A stretch of 64,000 bases of DNA from Litoreibacter ascidiaceicola (GCF_900129235.1 NZ_FQUV01000002.1:186001-250000); one strand, 5' to 3'. Counted from the stretch's first letter, positions 44,387 through 53,709 are shown. Notes: generated by a model from the letters alone, not told the origin. Program-made: numbers and translations.

Positions 44387-46646
44387 TATCTACCAAAAAC
44401 GCGAATTGAATGTTGTTGAAGATCAAGGCCTTGTGGCTCTTGATTGTATCGGATGGGAAGACCCTATCGGGGGTATGGGGCTTCGGGTGTTTTTCAAAAC
44501 CGGAACGCCTATGGAGGCATTCGAGCCGAAGCCCCGTGACGGTTGCGCGACTTTCAGCGAAGCCCGTCTGATCAACGGCGGGCCCATGTTTGTCGGAGTG
44601 GCGGCAGAGCCGTCTGCACAGATCAAGATTGCACTGAAAGAGGGGTCGTTGACGCTGCCAGTGCAACAGCCGGAAACCGATCTGTTCGAAGACATGAATG
44701 TCTGCATGGTCGAGCGGAATGGCGAGCCCATCGAGGTGATCGAAGAGTGGCTGCAGTACCATATGTCGGGGCATGGGCTTGAAGCGATCCTCGTCATCGA
44801 CCGTGAAAAACCTAAGATTGAGAAAGGGTTCGAGAAGAAACTTAAAGCACTCGCGTCGAAGCTGGAATTGAAACGTCTGGTGCATGTGAAGTCGTCCGTA
44901 CCGCTTGGGGATGCGACGCTGCCGTCTGCTTCACACCCGTTCAATGCCGCTGACGCTCCGGGTAAAGACCGGATGGAGGATTTGCCTCAAGAGCCGCAAA
45001 CCTCGCCCATGGCCGAGCTGTCGCTGTATGAATGGGCCAAGTGGCGGTTTCTAGGGCGTGCGCGGGCGGTGATGAATATCGACCTGACGGATATACTGGC
45101 GCTGGAGAGCAAGCCGTTCGACGCAGTTCATGAAACTTCCGCAGGGGTTATCCAGCTTATCGGGCAGCGCATTTATCCTTGGCGGGTTCGCCCTAAGAAG
45201 AAGCCGACTTTCGGGGATCATATTTGTCGCCAGTTTGACAATCCTCGTGCCAACCGCCGCTGGTGCATCGCGCCGTCCCGCTTGGGCAGTGACAAGGTTT
45301 GGCGCTTCGTGCGGATTGTTGATGCCGAGCCGCAACCTGATGAAATCATGACGTTTACGCGGGCCATGGCGATCCGGCACCCGAACAGCTCGGCCGCGGA
45401 ATTGGTGCCGAAAACATCGCTGATTGAAGACGAGCATTTGCTGGCGCTGGCGCAAGATGTCTGGGACCACAAGCCCGTGCGCCCCCCCGAAAGCAAGATG
45501 GAGGAGCCTGCGGGCAAAGCCATTGATGGTGGGCGCACGGTCATCGTGACCTGCATGAAGAACGAGGGGCCATTCATTCTGGAATGGATCGCCTATCACC
45601 GCGCCATCGGGGTGGATGATTTCCTTGTCTACACCAACGACTGCAACGACGGCACAGACGAGCTTTTGGACCTGCTGCAAGAACGCGGCATTCTTCAACG
45701 TCGTGACAACAAATTCGCGGGGACTGATCTGAAGCCCCAGCACTGGGCGCTGGATGCCGCTGACAATGAAAAGGTGTTCAAGAACGCGGGTTGGGCGATT
45801 TCGATGGATGTTGATGAATTCATCAACATCCATGTGGGCGAGGGCAAGCTGGACGATTTGTATAAGGCCGTCGGAGATGCCAACATGATTTCGCTGACAT
45901 GGCGGCTGTTTGGCAATGCGGATGTGCATGAATATAAAGACGAATTCCTGATCTACCAGTTTACGCAATGCGCACCGGAACTGTGCCGAAAACCGCATCA
46001 GGCATGGGGATTCAAGACCCTGTTCCGCAATATAGGCATCTACAAGAAGATGGGCGTGCATCGGCCCAAGGGCCTGAAGCCTGACTTGTGGGACAAGATC
46101 AAATGGGTGAACGGATCCGGCAAGCCGATGCCGAAGAAACTGATCCGCAACGGCTGGCGCTCAACCACAGACAGCTACGGGTATGATCTGGTGACGCTGA
46201 ACCATTACGCCGTGCGCTCTGCCGAAAGTTTCTTGGTCAAGCGTGACCGTGGGCGGGTGAACCATGTGGATCGGGATCAAGGGCTAAGTTATTGGTTTCG
46301 AATGAATAACAACTGGGAAGAGAACACCTCGGCCCAAACCAAACTGCCGCTGCTGCAAGCCGAGTTTGACCGCTTGATGGCCGATCCCGAGCTGCGCGCC
46401 GCGCATGAATATTCGGTCGCCAAGCACCGCGAAAAAATCGAAGAGCTGAAGGCCACGGAGAACTATTCCAACTTCTACAACGACCTGACTGGCTCACGGA
46501 TGGAGCGCCTATCGCGGATGCACAATTATTTCGGGGCAAATGTGTTTCTCGCCGGTCCCGATGTGATCCCTGATGAAGTTGCGCTCAAAGACGACATCCC
46601 CGAGGATTTCTTCTTCACCGTCGAAAAGGTCAAAACGACGCATTAG
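44373..46646 (+). CDS. Tandem glycosyltransferase: degenerate N-terminal copy plus intact C-terminal domain
   Basis: A 757-residue protein. The C-terminal domain (from about residue 387) is a clear family member: TCMKNEGPFILEWIAYH, YTNDCNDGT, SMDVDEFINIH (about 480), ISLTWRLFG, LNHYAVRSAESFLVK. The first 380 residues repeat the same plan in worn form: VCMVERNGEPIEVIEEWLQYH, AILVIDREK, and MNIDLTDILALE where DxDEFxNxH is expected, then PSRLGSDKVWRFVRI. Both catalytic acids of DxDE are altered, so the first domain is probably inactive and structural or acceptor-binding. An ATG 12 bp upstream is an alternative start. Confidence 0.8.
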   Translation: MAQTDIYQKRELNVVEDQGLVALDCIGWEDPIGGMGLRVFFKTGTPMEAFEPKPRDGCATFSEARLINGGPMFVGVAAEPSAQIKIALKEGSLTLPVQQPETDLFEDMNVCMVERNGEPIEVIEEWLQYHMSGHGLEAILVIDREKPKIEKGFEKKLKALASKLELKRLVHVKSSVPLGDATLPSASHPFNAADAPGKDRMEDLPQEPQTSPMAELSLYEWAKWRFLGRARAVMNIDLTDILALESKPFDAVHETSAGVIQLIGQRIYPWRVRPKKKPTFGDHICRQFDNPRANRRWCIAPSRLGSDKVWRFVRIVDAEPQPDEIMTFTRAMAIRHPNSSAAELVPKTSLIEDEHLLALAQDVWDHKPVRPPESKMEEPAGKAIDGGRTVIVTCMKNEGPFILEWIAYHRAIGVDDFLVYTNDCNDGTDELLDLLQERGILQRRDNKFAGTDLKPQHWALDAADNEKVFKNAGWAISMDVDEFINIHVGEGKLDDLYKAVGDANMISLTWRLFGNADVHEYKDEFLIYQFTQCAPELCRKPHQAWGFKTLFRNIGIYKKMGVHRPKGLKPDLWDKIKWVNGSGKPMPKKLIRNGWRSTTDSYGYDLVTLNHYAVRSAESFLVKRDRGRVNHVDRDQGLSYWFRMNNNWEENTSAQTKLPLLQAEFDRLMADPELRAAHEYSVAKHREKIEELKATENYSNFYNDLTGSRMERLSRMHNYFGANVFLAGPDVIPDEVALKDDIPEDFFFTVEKVKTTH

Positions 46647-46711
46647 TGCCTGAGCGTTTTTGTAAGCCATCCCTTCCCATCACCAGCCTGCGATTGTAGA
46701 GACGGGGTGCA

Positions 46712-48361
46712 ATGTTGAAGCTGAACCGCCCTCGTCAGACCATCACCGGTCCCAAAAGCCTGCGCCGCGCGGCAGTCGTGCTGGCGACTGTGTGCCTGCT
46801 GCCAATGATTGCCGTGGCCTTGGCCGCGTTGACCGGAGGAAGCGAGACGCTGGAGCATCTCGCGGATACGGTGTTGGGGCGTTATACGGCCACCACGGCG
46901 CTGTTGGTGCTGATGGTGTCCATCGGGACGCTGATGATCGGCACCGGTGCCGCGTGGCTGGTGACGATGACAGAGTTTCCCGGTCGCAAGCTGCTTGAGA
47001 TCGCGTTGGTCATTCCACTGGCCTTTCCGGCTTACGTGCTGGCCTATGCCTACACCCATTTGCTGGACCATCCCGGCATCGTGCAATCTACACTGCGCGA
47101 TGTGACCGGCTGGGGCGCGCGGGACTACTGGTTCCCTGAAATACGCTCTTTGGGCGGTGCAGCGGTCATGCTGATCTTGGTCTTGTATCCCTATGTCTAC
47201 CTGCTGGCGCGGGCCGCGTTCTTGCAACAAAGTGCGACGTCCTTTCTGGCCGCACGCGCCTTGGGTAAGACGCCGTGGCAGGCCTTTTTGCGCGTCTCGA
47301 TTCCAATGGCGCGGCCTGCGATTGCATCGGGGGTTCTGCTTGCTGTGATGGAGACGATTGCTGATTTCGGTACCGTTGCCTATTTCGGCGTTCAAACCTT
47401 TGCGACGGGTATCTACACCAGCTGGTTCTCGCTGGGGGATCGGGCAGGGGCGGCGCAGCTGGCGCTTGGCATCTTGATGGTGGCGCTGGTTCTGGCGGTG
47501 CTGGAGCGGTCCAGCCGCGGACGGGCGAAATACCACGACAGCTCCAAACGCCAAGAGCCGATGGCGGCAATCGAGCTGGAAGGCTGGGCAAAATGGGGGG
47601 CGATGGCGCTGTGCGCTATCCCGGTGATCTTTGGCTGGGTCGTTCCGGGTGCGGCCTTGTTGATCATGGGGTTTGGCAGCGAGCAGAACCTGTTTTCGCC
47701 GCGCTATGTATCGTTTGCTTTGAATTCGATCACGCTTGCGATGATCGCGGCCTTCGTGACGCTCGCTGCGGCGGTGACGCTTGGATATTTGCAGCGCCTT
47801 GATGATGGGCTGTTGTCGCGTTTGTCCACGTCGATTGCCCGCTTGGGCTACGCCGTGCCCGGCGGAGTGATTGCGGTGGGTCTGATGGTGCCCTTCGCCA
47901 ATTTCGACAACGCGTTGGATGCGTGGATGCGGGCCACGTTTGACATCTCGACCGGCCTGCTGATCACCGGCTCCATCTGGTTGCTAATTGCGGCCTATAT
48001 GATCCGTTTCCTCGCCGCCGCTTTGGGCGCTTATGAGGGCGGGCAGGTGGCGGTGAACGCGAATATGGATATGGCGTCGCGGGCTTTGGGGCAGACGGCC
48101 TTTGGCACCCTGCGGCGCGTGCATTTCCCGATCTTGCGGCCCAGCCTTTTGACGGCGCTTTTGATCGTGTTTGTGGACGTGATGAAGGAACTACCCGCAA
48201 CCTTGATCCTACGCCCGTTCAACTATGACACGCTGGCGGTGCAAGCCTACCGTCTGGCGTCTGACGAGCGGTTGGAGGGGGCGGCGGTCCCGTCTTTGGT
48301 GATTGTGGCCATCGGGCTGCTGCCCGTCATCCTGATCTGCCGACAAGTCCGCCGCAAATAA
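46712..48361 (+). CDS. Ferric iron ABC transporter permease, FbpB/AfuB type
   Basis: A 549-residue double-length permease with about twelve membrane segments and two copies of the ABC permease EAA-type loop (FLAARALGKTPWQAFLRVSI and DMASRALGQTAFGTLRRVHF), typical for Fe3+ transporters. It is 65 bp after the tandem glycosyltransferase on the same strand and convergent with the iron-binding protein gene. No ATPase gene is beside it. Confidence 0.88.
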   Translation: MLKLNRPRQTITGPKSLRRAAVVLATVCLLPMIAVALAALTGGSETLEHLADTVLGRYTATTALLVLMVSIGTLMIGTGAAWLVTMTEFPGRKLLEIALVIPLAFPAYVLAYAYTHLLDHPGIVQSTLRDVTGWGARDYWFPEIRSLGGAAVMLILVLYPYVYLLARAAFLQQSATSFLAARALGKTPWQAFLRVSIPMARPAIASGVLLAVMETIADFGTVAYFGVQTFATGIYTSWFSLGDRAGAAQLALGILMVALVLAVLERSSRGRAKYHDSSKRQEPMAAIELEGWAKWGAMALCAIPVIFGWVVPGAALLIMGFGSEQNLFSPRYVSFALNSITLAMIAAFVTLAAAVTLGYLQRLDDGLLSRLSTSIARLGYAVPGGVIAVGLMVPFANFDNALDAWMRATFDISTGLLITGSIWLLIAAYMIRFLAAALGAYEGGQVAVNANMDMASRALGQTAFGTLRRVHFPILRPSLLTALLIVFVDVMKELPATLILRPFNYDTLAVQAYRLASDERLEGAAVPSLVIVAIGLLPVILICRQVRRK

Positions 48362-48393
48362 AAAGGCACGGAGGTTTCCCGCCGCGCCTTTGA
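48359..48393. terminator. Terminator between convergent iron-transport genes
   Basis: Stem AAAGGCACGG / CCGCGCCTTT (one mismatch) spanning the permease stop region and read into both convergent genes; A-rich on the left side. The stem is interrupted by extra bases, so moderate support. Confidence 0.5.
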
Positions 48394-48411
48394 GTGTTTG
48401 TAGGGGTGGGA

Positions 48412-49434
48412 TTATTCCCAGCCAACCTGATTGAAAATCTCGAGTGCCACTGGCAGTTTGGTCGCCACGGCAGACAGATCCACCTCGTCAGCCTTGAATA
48501 CACCCAGCTTTTGAACAGCCGCGTTACCTTTGAAACCCGCAACGACGGGGTATTCGTCATTGCCGTCAGCGAAGTAGCTCTGCGCTTGCTCGGAGACGAG
48601 GTATTCCATGAACTTCACCGCGTTGTCGCGGTTTGGCGCATGCTTCGCGATGCCTGCGCCGGACAAGTTCACATGCGCGCCGTTGCCGTCTTGGTCAGGG
48701 AAAACCCAACCGATACGTTCGATGTCAGCGGATACGCCGTCCACGTCGGTGCGGATCGCGCGGGCAAAGTAGTAGGTGTTAGAGACCGCGATGGCACATT
48801 CACCAGAAACGATGCCGCGCAGCTGATCGGTGTCACCGCCCTGAGGCGCGCGTGCCATGTTGTCGACGACGCCTTGCGCCCAAGCTTTGGCAGCTTCTTT
48901 GCCTTCATGCTCAACGATCGAGGCGAGCAGCGTCTGGTTGTAGGTGTTGGACGACGACCGGATGCACACCATGCCCTTATAGGCAGGGTCCGCGAGGTCG
49001 GCATAGGTGGCGGGCGGGTTCGCGACGGCGGCCTTGTCGTAGAAGATGATCCGCGCACGCTGGGAGACGCCAAACCACTGGTTGTCGCTGTCTTGCAGGT
49101 TCGCAGGAACGGCGGCTTCCAGCAGCTCGCTGTCCACCGATTGCAGCACGCCTGCGTCTTTGGCGCGTTTCAGGCGGGAGGTGTCAACGGTGATCAAAAT
49201 ATCCGCCGGAGAGTTCGCGCCTTCTGCCTTCATGCGGGTCACCAGCTCATCTGCCTTGCCCTCGATGCGGTTGATCGTGATGCCTGTGGCCTTGGTGAAG
49301 TCGGAATAGAGGCGCTCATCCGTGTCGTAGTGTCGGGCCGAATACAGGTTAAGCTCCTCGGCTGCGAGTGCCGGCAGGGCAGCGCCAAGGGTGGCGGCCA
49401 AGATCATCGGGAAGGTTGCGGTCGTTTTGGTCAT
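48412..49434 (-). CDS. Periplasmic ferric iron-binding protein, FbpA/FutA type
   Basis: A 340-residue solute-binding protein with a signal peptide ending ALPALAA (about residue 25). The mature start LNLYSARHYDTDE, GKADELVTRMKAEG and the tyrosine pair in SNTYYFARA (Fe ligands) are typical. It captures Fe3+ for the permease encoded tail to tail with it. A TGA-N9-TCA palindrome (49509-49531) lies about 75-97 bp upstream of the ATG and suggests iron control. Confidence 0.9.
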   Translation of the reverse strand: MTKTTATFPMILAATLGAALPALAAEELNLYSARHYDTDERLYSDFTKATGITINRIEGKADELVTRMKAEGANSPADILITVDTSRLKRAKDAGVLQSVDSELLEAAVPANLQDSDNQWFGVSQRARIIFYDKAAVANPPATYADLADPAYKGMVCIRSSSNTYNQTLLASIVEHEGKEAAKAWAQGVVDNMARAPQGGDTDQLRGIVSGECAIAVSNTYYFARAIRTDVDGVSADIERIGWVFPDQDGNGAHVNLSGAGIAKHAPNRDNAVKFMEYLVSEQAQSYFADGNDEYPVVAGFKGNAAVQKLGVFKADEVDLSAVATKLPVALEIFNQVGWE

Positions 49435-49508
49435 TTTTAGCGATCCAGTTTGGGTTGGTATTTCTTACTGTTTTTATTGGTTACTACATCCCGCGAGGGA
49501 TGCAAGTG

Positions 49509-49531
49509 TTTCTGACTAAAAGGATCAGAAA
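49509..49531 (-). promoter_or_regulatory. Candidate iron-responsive operator (IRO/RirA-type box)
   Basis: Perfect inverted repeat TTTCTGA-N9-TCAGAAA containing the TGA-N9-TCA core described for Rrf2-family iron regulators (RirA/IscR-like) in alphaproteobacteria. It is between the acyl-CoA dehydrogenase terminator and the iron-binding protein gene, pointing to the latter. Confidence 0.65.
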
Positions 49532-49567
49532 TAACATTCGACCGCTAAGAGATCCGATCCGAGAACG

Positions 49568-49592
49568 AAAAAGGGCGGCCAAACGACCGCCC
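49568..49592 (-). terminator. Intrinsic terminator of the acyl-CoA dehydrogenase gene
   Basis: On the minus strand GGGCGGTC-N4-GGCCGCCC (one G-T type mismatch) followed by TTTTT, 25-50 bases after the gene's stop. Confidence 0.8.
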
Positions 49593-49617
49593 CGTTTCAA
49601 GTTCTAATGCTTAGCTT

Positions 49618-50838
49618 TTAGAAAAATGCCTGAAGCCCGGTCACGGCGCGGCCCAGAATCAGCGCGTGCACGTCATGCGTGCCCTCATAGGTGTTCACCG
49701 TTTCAAGGTTCAGCATGTGACGCATGATCTGGTAATCTTCCTGAATGCCGTTGCCGCCATGCATGTCCCGCGACATGCGTGCCATATCCAGCGCCTTACC
49801 ACAGTTGTTGCGTTTGACCAGCGAGATCATCTCGGGCGCGGCGCGGCCCTCGTCCATCAGACGGCCAACGCGCAAGGAGGCTTGCAGCCCCAGCGAAATC
49901 TCGGTCAGCATATCGGCTAGTTTCTTCTGATACAGCTGCGTTTGAGCCAACGGTTTGTTGAACTGCTTGCGGTCGAGGCCATACTGACGCGCGGCGTGCA
50001 TGCAGAATTCTGCAGCCCCCAAAACACCCCAAGAGATGCCGTAGCGCGCACGGTTCAAACACCCGAACGGACCTTTCAGCCCCTCGACATTCGGCAGCAG
50101 CGCGTCTTCGCCCACGGCCACATCTTTCATCACGATCTCGCCGGTGGTGGAGGCGCGCAAGGACAGCTTGCCGCCGATCTTCGGCGCCGACAGCCCGTCC
50201 ATACCTTTCTCCAGCACGAAGCCGCGGATTTTGCCGCCATGGGCCTCGGATTTGGCCCAGACCACAAACACATCTGCAAAGGGGGAGTTTGAAATCCACA
50301 TCTTCGCGCCGTTCAGCACATATCCGGTGTCGGTTTTCTTTGCGACAGTTTTCATGCCCGCAGGATCGGAGCCCGCATCTGGCTCGGTCAGCCCGAAGCA
50401 GCCAATCAGATCGCCCGATGCAAGACCCGGCAAATATTTCTGGCGCTGCTCCTCGGAGCCATAGGCATAGATCGGGTACATCACCAAAGAGGATTGTACC
50501 GACATCATCGAGCGATACCCCGAATCCACCCGTTCGATCTCGCGGGCCACCAGCCCGTAGGTCACATAAGACGCACCCAAGCCGCCGTATTGCTCTGGCA
50601 CCGTTAGGCCCAACAGCCCCGCAGACCCCATGGCCTTAAACATGCCGGGATCAACGGTCTCATCGCGGTAGGCGGCTATTACCTTCGGGGCCAGTTCGGT
50701 GTCGGCAAAACTGCGGGCAGCGTCGCGCAACATGCGCTCGTCCTCGGTCAATTGGTCCTCAAGGCGAAACGGGTCTTCCCAGTCAAAACGCGCCATGTCG
50801 GGGGCGTCTTTTGCGGAAATTTGGGTGGTGACGTTCAT
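49618..50838 (-). CDS. gcdH: Glutaryl-CoA dehydrogenase
   Basis: A 406-residue FAD acyl-CoA dehydrogenase of lysine/tryptophan degradation that oxidises and decarboxylates glutaryl-CoA to crotonyl-CoA. Diagnostic features are [15 protein letters not shown] (with the glutaryl-binding Arg), [14 protein letters not shown] and the catalytic Glu in NTYEGTHD (Glu385). ATG with GGAG eight bases upstream. No crotonase or CoA-transferase gene is adjacent. Confidence 0.92.
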   Translation of the reverse strand: MNVTTQISAKDAPDMARFDWEDPFRLEDQLTEDERMLRDAARSFADTELAPKVIAAYRDETVDPGMFKAMGSAGLLGLTVPEQYGGLGASYVTYGLVAREIERVDSGYRSMMSVQSSLVMYPIYAYGSEEQRQKYLPGLASGDLIGCFGLTEPDAGSDPAGMKTVAKKTDTGYVLNGAKMWISNSPFADVFVVWAKSEAHGGKIRGFVLEKGMDGLSAPKIGGKLSLRASTTGEIVMKDVAVGEDALLPNVEGLKGPFGCLNRARYGISWGVLGAAEFCMHAARQYGLDRKQFNKPLAQTQLYQKKLADMLTEISLGLQASLRVGRLMDEGRAAPEMISLVKRNNCGKALDMARMSRDMHGGNGIQEDYQIMRHMLNLETVNTYEGTHDVHALILGRAVTGLQAFF

Positions 50839-50948
50839 GGGGCAACTCCAAATGCAGCGTTTGGCTTAGACTATAGTCGCGCTTGGTGGGGGGCAATGCT
50901 TGACGGCGGTGATCCTAGATGCAGCTATGTCGCAGGAAGGAGCCTCGC

Positions 50949-51854
50949 ATGATCCAAATACCCCAGTCCATCGACGAGACGATCGAACTTTTGGCAAAGC
51001 AGGACTATATTTGCGGCAGGGCCTTGGCCACGGTGGTGTTCCTGTCGCTCAAATTGGGGCGCCCGATGTTTCTGGAAGGCGAGGCGGGGACGGGCAAAAC
51101 CGAGATTGCCAAAGCCATCGCCGCCGCACTGGGCCGTCGTCTGATCCGGCTGCAATGCTATGAGGGGCTTGATGCGTCCTCGGCCGTCTACGAATGGAAT
51201 TTCCCCGCGCAAATGGTCGCAATCCGCACGGCGGAGGCGACGGGCACCACGGATCGCGATGCCTTGCAGACAGAGCTTTTCTCGGACGCCTACCTCACCG
51301 CACGCCCGCTTCTGGAAGCGATGCAACCGCAAGAAGGCGGCCCGCCGGTTCTGCTCATCGATGAGTTGGACCGCACGGATGCCCCGTTCGAGGCATTTCT
51401 GATGGAGGCCTTGTCTGATTTCCAAGTTACCATCCCGGAACTGGGCACCATCAAGGCCGCGGAACCGCCGATCGTAATCCTGACCTCGAACCGTACCCGC
51501 GAAGTCCACGACGCGCTCAAGCGCCGCTGCTTGTATCATTGGGTAGACTACCCCGATTTCGATCGCGAAATAGCGATCCTCCATGCCCGTGCACCAGAAG
51601 CCCAAGAGGCCCTGAGCCGCGAGATCGTCGGCTTCGTGCAACGCCTGCGCAAGGAGGATCTGTTCAAATCCCCCGGCGTGGCGGAAACCATCGACTGGGC
51701 CAAGTGCCTGCTCGCGCTGGACGTCATCGCCATGAGCCCCGAAGTCATCGCCGACACCCTTGGCGCAATTCTAAAATACCAGGACGACATCCAGAAAATC
51801 CAGGGTGCCGAGGCCAAGCGCATCCTAGAAGACCTGCGCGAAGAATTGGTATGA
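50949..51854 (+). CDS. coxD: MoxR-family AAA+ ATPase, CoxD-like
   Basis: A 301-residue AAA+ protein: Walker A GEAGTGKTE (residues 44-52), Walker B VLLIDELDRTD, sensor TSNRTREVHDALKRRC. This closely fits CoxD of the carbon monoxide dehydrogenase cluster, which with CoxE matures the Mo-Cu site. ATG at 50949 follows GGAG. The next gene is the CoxE-like VWA protein, then xdhC. The structural coxMSL genes are not in the window, so the client molybdoenzyme is unknown. Confidence 0.85.
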   Translation: MIQIPQSIDETIELLAKQDYICGRALATVVFLSLKLGRPMFLEGEAGTGKTEIAKAIAAALGRRLIRLQCYEGLDASSAVYEWNFPAQMVAIRTAEATGTTDRDALQTELFSDAYLTARPLLEAMQPQEGGPPVLLIDELDRTDAPFEAFLMEALSDFQVTIPELGTIKAAEPPIVILTSNRTREVHDALKRRCLYHWVDYPDFDREIAILHARAPEAQEALSREIVGFVQRLRKEDLFKSPGVAETIDWAKCLLALDVIAMSPEVIADTLGAILKYQDDIQKIQGAEAKRILEDLREELV

Positions 51855-51865
51855 GACGTCACTTT

Positions 51866-51890
51866 CCTATCATTGCTTCGAAAATACCTC
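51866..51890 (+). repeat. 3'-end-associated repeat, copy 3
   Basis: Eleven bases after the MoxR ATPase stop, plus-strand sense: CCTATCATTGCTTC then GAAAATACCTC, followed by a GC-rich hairpin (TTGGGG/CCCCAA). Same element as at 4614-4638 and 35799-35823. Confidence 0.7.
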
Positions 51891-51925
51891 GGGGGTTTGG
51901 GGCCTGGCCCCCAATGCACGCCTGA

Positions 51926-53176
51926 ATGTCTGCCTATCCGCCTCTTGATATCCCCGCCGACGGCAAACTTGCCGACAACATCACATGGTTCGCGCGCGCG
52001 CTGCGCGCGGCGGGCGTTCCTGTCGGCTCTGGTCGTGTGATCGACGCCACCCGCGCGGTGGAGGCCGTCGGTTTTTCCCGCAAGCCTGATTTCTTCTACG
52101 TCTTGCAAGCGTGCTTCGTGTCGCGTCCCGAACACCGCCTGATTTTCGCTCAAGTCTTTCGTTTGTTCTGGCGGGACCCGCGATATCTGGAGCATATGAT
52201 CGCTGCCCTCAGCCCGATGATCCGCGGCGTCCAAGAAGAGCACAAAGCCAAGCCCGCCGAAAAACGTGCCGCTGAAGCCTTGCTGGAAGGTGTCACACGG
52301 GAGATCCCGCGCAACGAAGAAGAGGGCGAAGAGACAGAGATCGAGATCGACGCCTCACGCACCATGTCGGGCGAGGAACGGCTGCGCAGTCTCGACTTCG
52401 AACTGATGAGCAACGCCGAGATGGCCGCCGCCAAGCGCATGCTCGCGAAGCTGACACTACCGGTTAAACCACTCGTCTCGCGGCGCACCAGACTGACCCG
52501 GAACGGCCGTCTGATCGACGGGCCGGCAACGCTGCGTGCGGCGATGCGCCAAGGCGGTGAATTACAAAACTTCGCCCTGAAAACGCGGCGCGAGCGGTGG
52601 CCGAACCTCGTGACGCTGTGCGATATTTCGGGCTCCATGTCGCAATACTCCCGTGCGGTGCTGCATTTCTTACATGCGGTCAGCAACGAGAAGGGCGCGG
52701 GCTGGGCCAAGGTCCATGCCTTCACCTTTGGCACGCAACTCACCAATATCACCCGCCATCTGGCCACGCGGGATGTCGATGCGGCGTTGGCCGCAGCGGG
52801 TGCACAAGCCCAAGATTGGGAGGGTGGCACAAAGATCGGCACCTGTCTGCACCAGTTCAACCGCGACTGGTCGCGTAGGGTCATGGGCAATGGGGCGGTC
52901 GTGTTGCTGATCACAGATGGCTTGGACCGCGATGATCCCGATGCGCTTGCTCACGAGATGCGCCGCCTCCATCTGAGCGCCAGAAAGGTGATCTGGCTGA
53001 ACCCGTTGTTGCGGTGGGAAGAGTTCGCTCCAAAGGCCCGCGGCATCAAAGCCATGCTGCCCCATGTCGACAGCTTTCGTGCCGGCCACAATATCGCAGC
53101 GCTGGAGGCCTTGGCCGAAGCCATTTCACGTCCCGATGATGTGGGCGAAAAAGCGCGCCTGATGGCGCTGCTTTAG
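51926..53176 (+). CDS. coxE: VWA-domain protein, CoxE-like
   Basis: A 416-residue protein. An N-terminal helical region with an acidic stretch (NEEEGEETEIEIDA) precedes a von Willebrand A domain with MIDAS motif CDISGSMS (Asp near residue 233), a distal Thr region (GTQLTNITRH) and ITDGLDRDDPDA. CoxE partners CoxD as a MoxR-VWA chaperone pair in maturation of molybdenum hydroxylases. The ATG has a weak Shine-Dalgarno. 71 bp after coxD. Confidence 0.87.
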   Translation: MSAYPPLDIPADGKLADNITWFARALRAAGVPVGSGRVIDATRAVEAVGFSRKPDFFYVLQACFVSRPEHRLIFAQVFRLFWRDPRYLEHMIAALSPMIRGVQEEHKAKPAEKRAAEALLEGVTREIPRNEEEGEETEIEIDASRTMSGEERLRSLDFELMSNAEMAAAKRMLAKLTLPVKPLVSRRTRLTRNGRLIDGPATLRAAMRQGGELQNFALKTRRERWPNLVTLCDISGSMSQYSRAVLHFLHAVSNEKGAGWAKVHAFTFGTQLTNITRHLATRDVDAALAAAGAQAQDWEGGTKIGTCLHQFNRDWSRRVMGNGAVVLLITDGLDRDDPDALAHEMRRLHLSARKVIWLNPLLRWEEFAPKARGIKAMLPHVDSFRAGHNIAALEALAEAISRPDDVGEKARLMALL

Positions 53177-53244
53177 CGCAAGGAGCGGGTCGATTGGGAA
53201 GATCAGTGGGGCCAAACTCAAGCGCAGCAAAAACGGAGACCATT

Positions 53245-53709
53245 ATGCGCTATACATCTTATGACCAAGCTTTTGTCGACGCAGTGCGGGCAGGCGGCCC
53301 TGACGCCAACGGCCAAGCAGCGGAACGTGTCGTCAGCGACGGGCAAGGAAAGCCCTGCCGATGCTGCCTCGATCAAGTGCCGGACGGTGCAATCATGTTG
53401 ATCCTCGCCGCGCGGCCCTTTCCTGAACCCCAGCCCTACGCAGAGTTGGGGCCGATCTTTCTTTGCGCAGAGGCGTGCATACCCTATCAAGACGCAGGTA
53501 GTCCGCCAATCCTGAGCACATCGCCGGACTACCTGCTCAAAGCCTATTCCCAAGACAACCGAATTATCTACGGAACAGGCCAGATAACGCCCGCCGCGCA
53601 GGTGGAGCCGTACGCGTCGACGCTTTTCGAACGCGCCGATGTTGCTTACGTTGATGTACGATCCAGCCGGAACAACTGTTTTTTGACAAGGATATATCGT
53701 GACGACTGA
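53245..53709 (+). CDS. DUF1203 protein
   Basis: A 154-residue protein with the DUF1203 pattern: GKPCRCCLDQVPDGAIMLIL, ARPFPEPQPYAELGPIFLCAEAC, and a C-terminal VDVRSSRNNCFLTRIYR. Four to five conserved cysteines suggest metal or redox roles, but the family has no established function. The usual His of the first motif (CRHC) is Cys here (CRCC). ATG follows GGAGA. The end overlaps xdhC by 11 bp. Confidence 0.83.
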   Translation: MRYTSYDQAFVDAVRAGGPDANGQAAERVVSDGQGKPCRCCLDQVPDGAIMLILAARPFPEPQPYAELGPIFLCAEACIPYQDAGSPPILSTSPDYLLKAYSQDNRIIYGTGQITPAAQVEPYASTLFERADVAYVDVRSSRNNCFLTRIYRDD

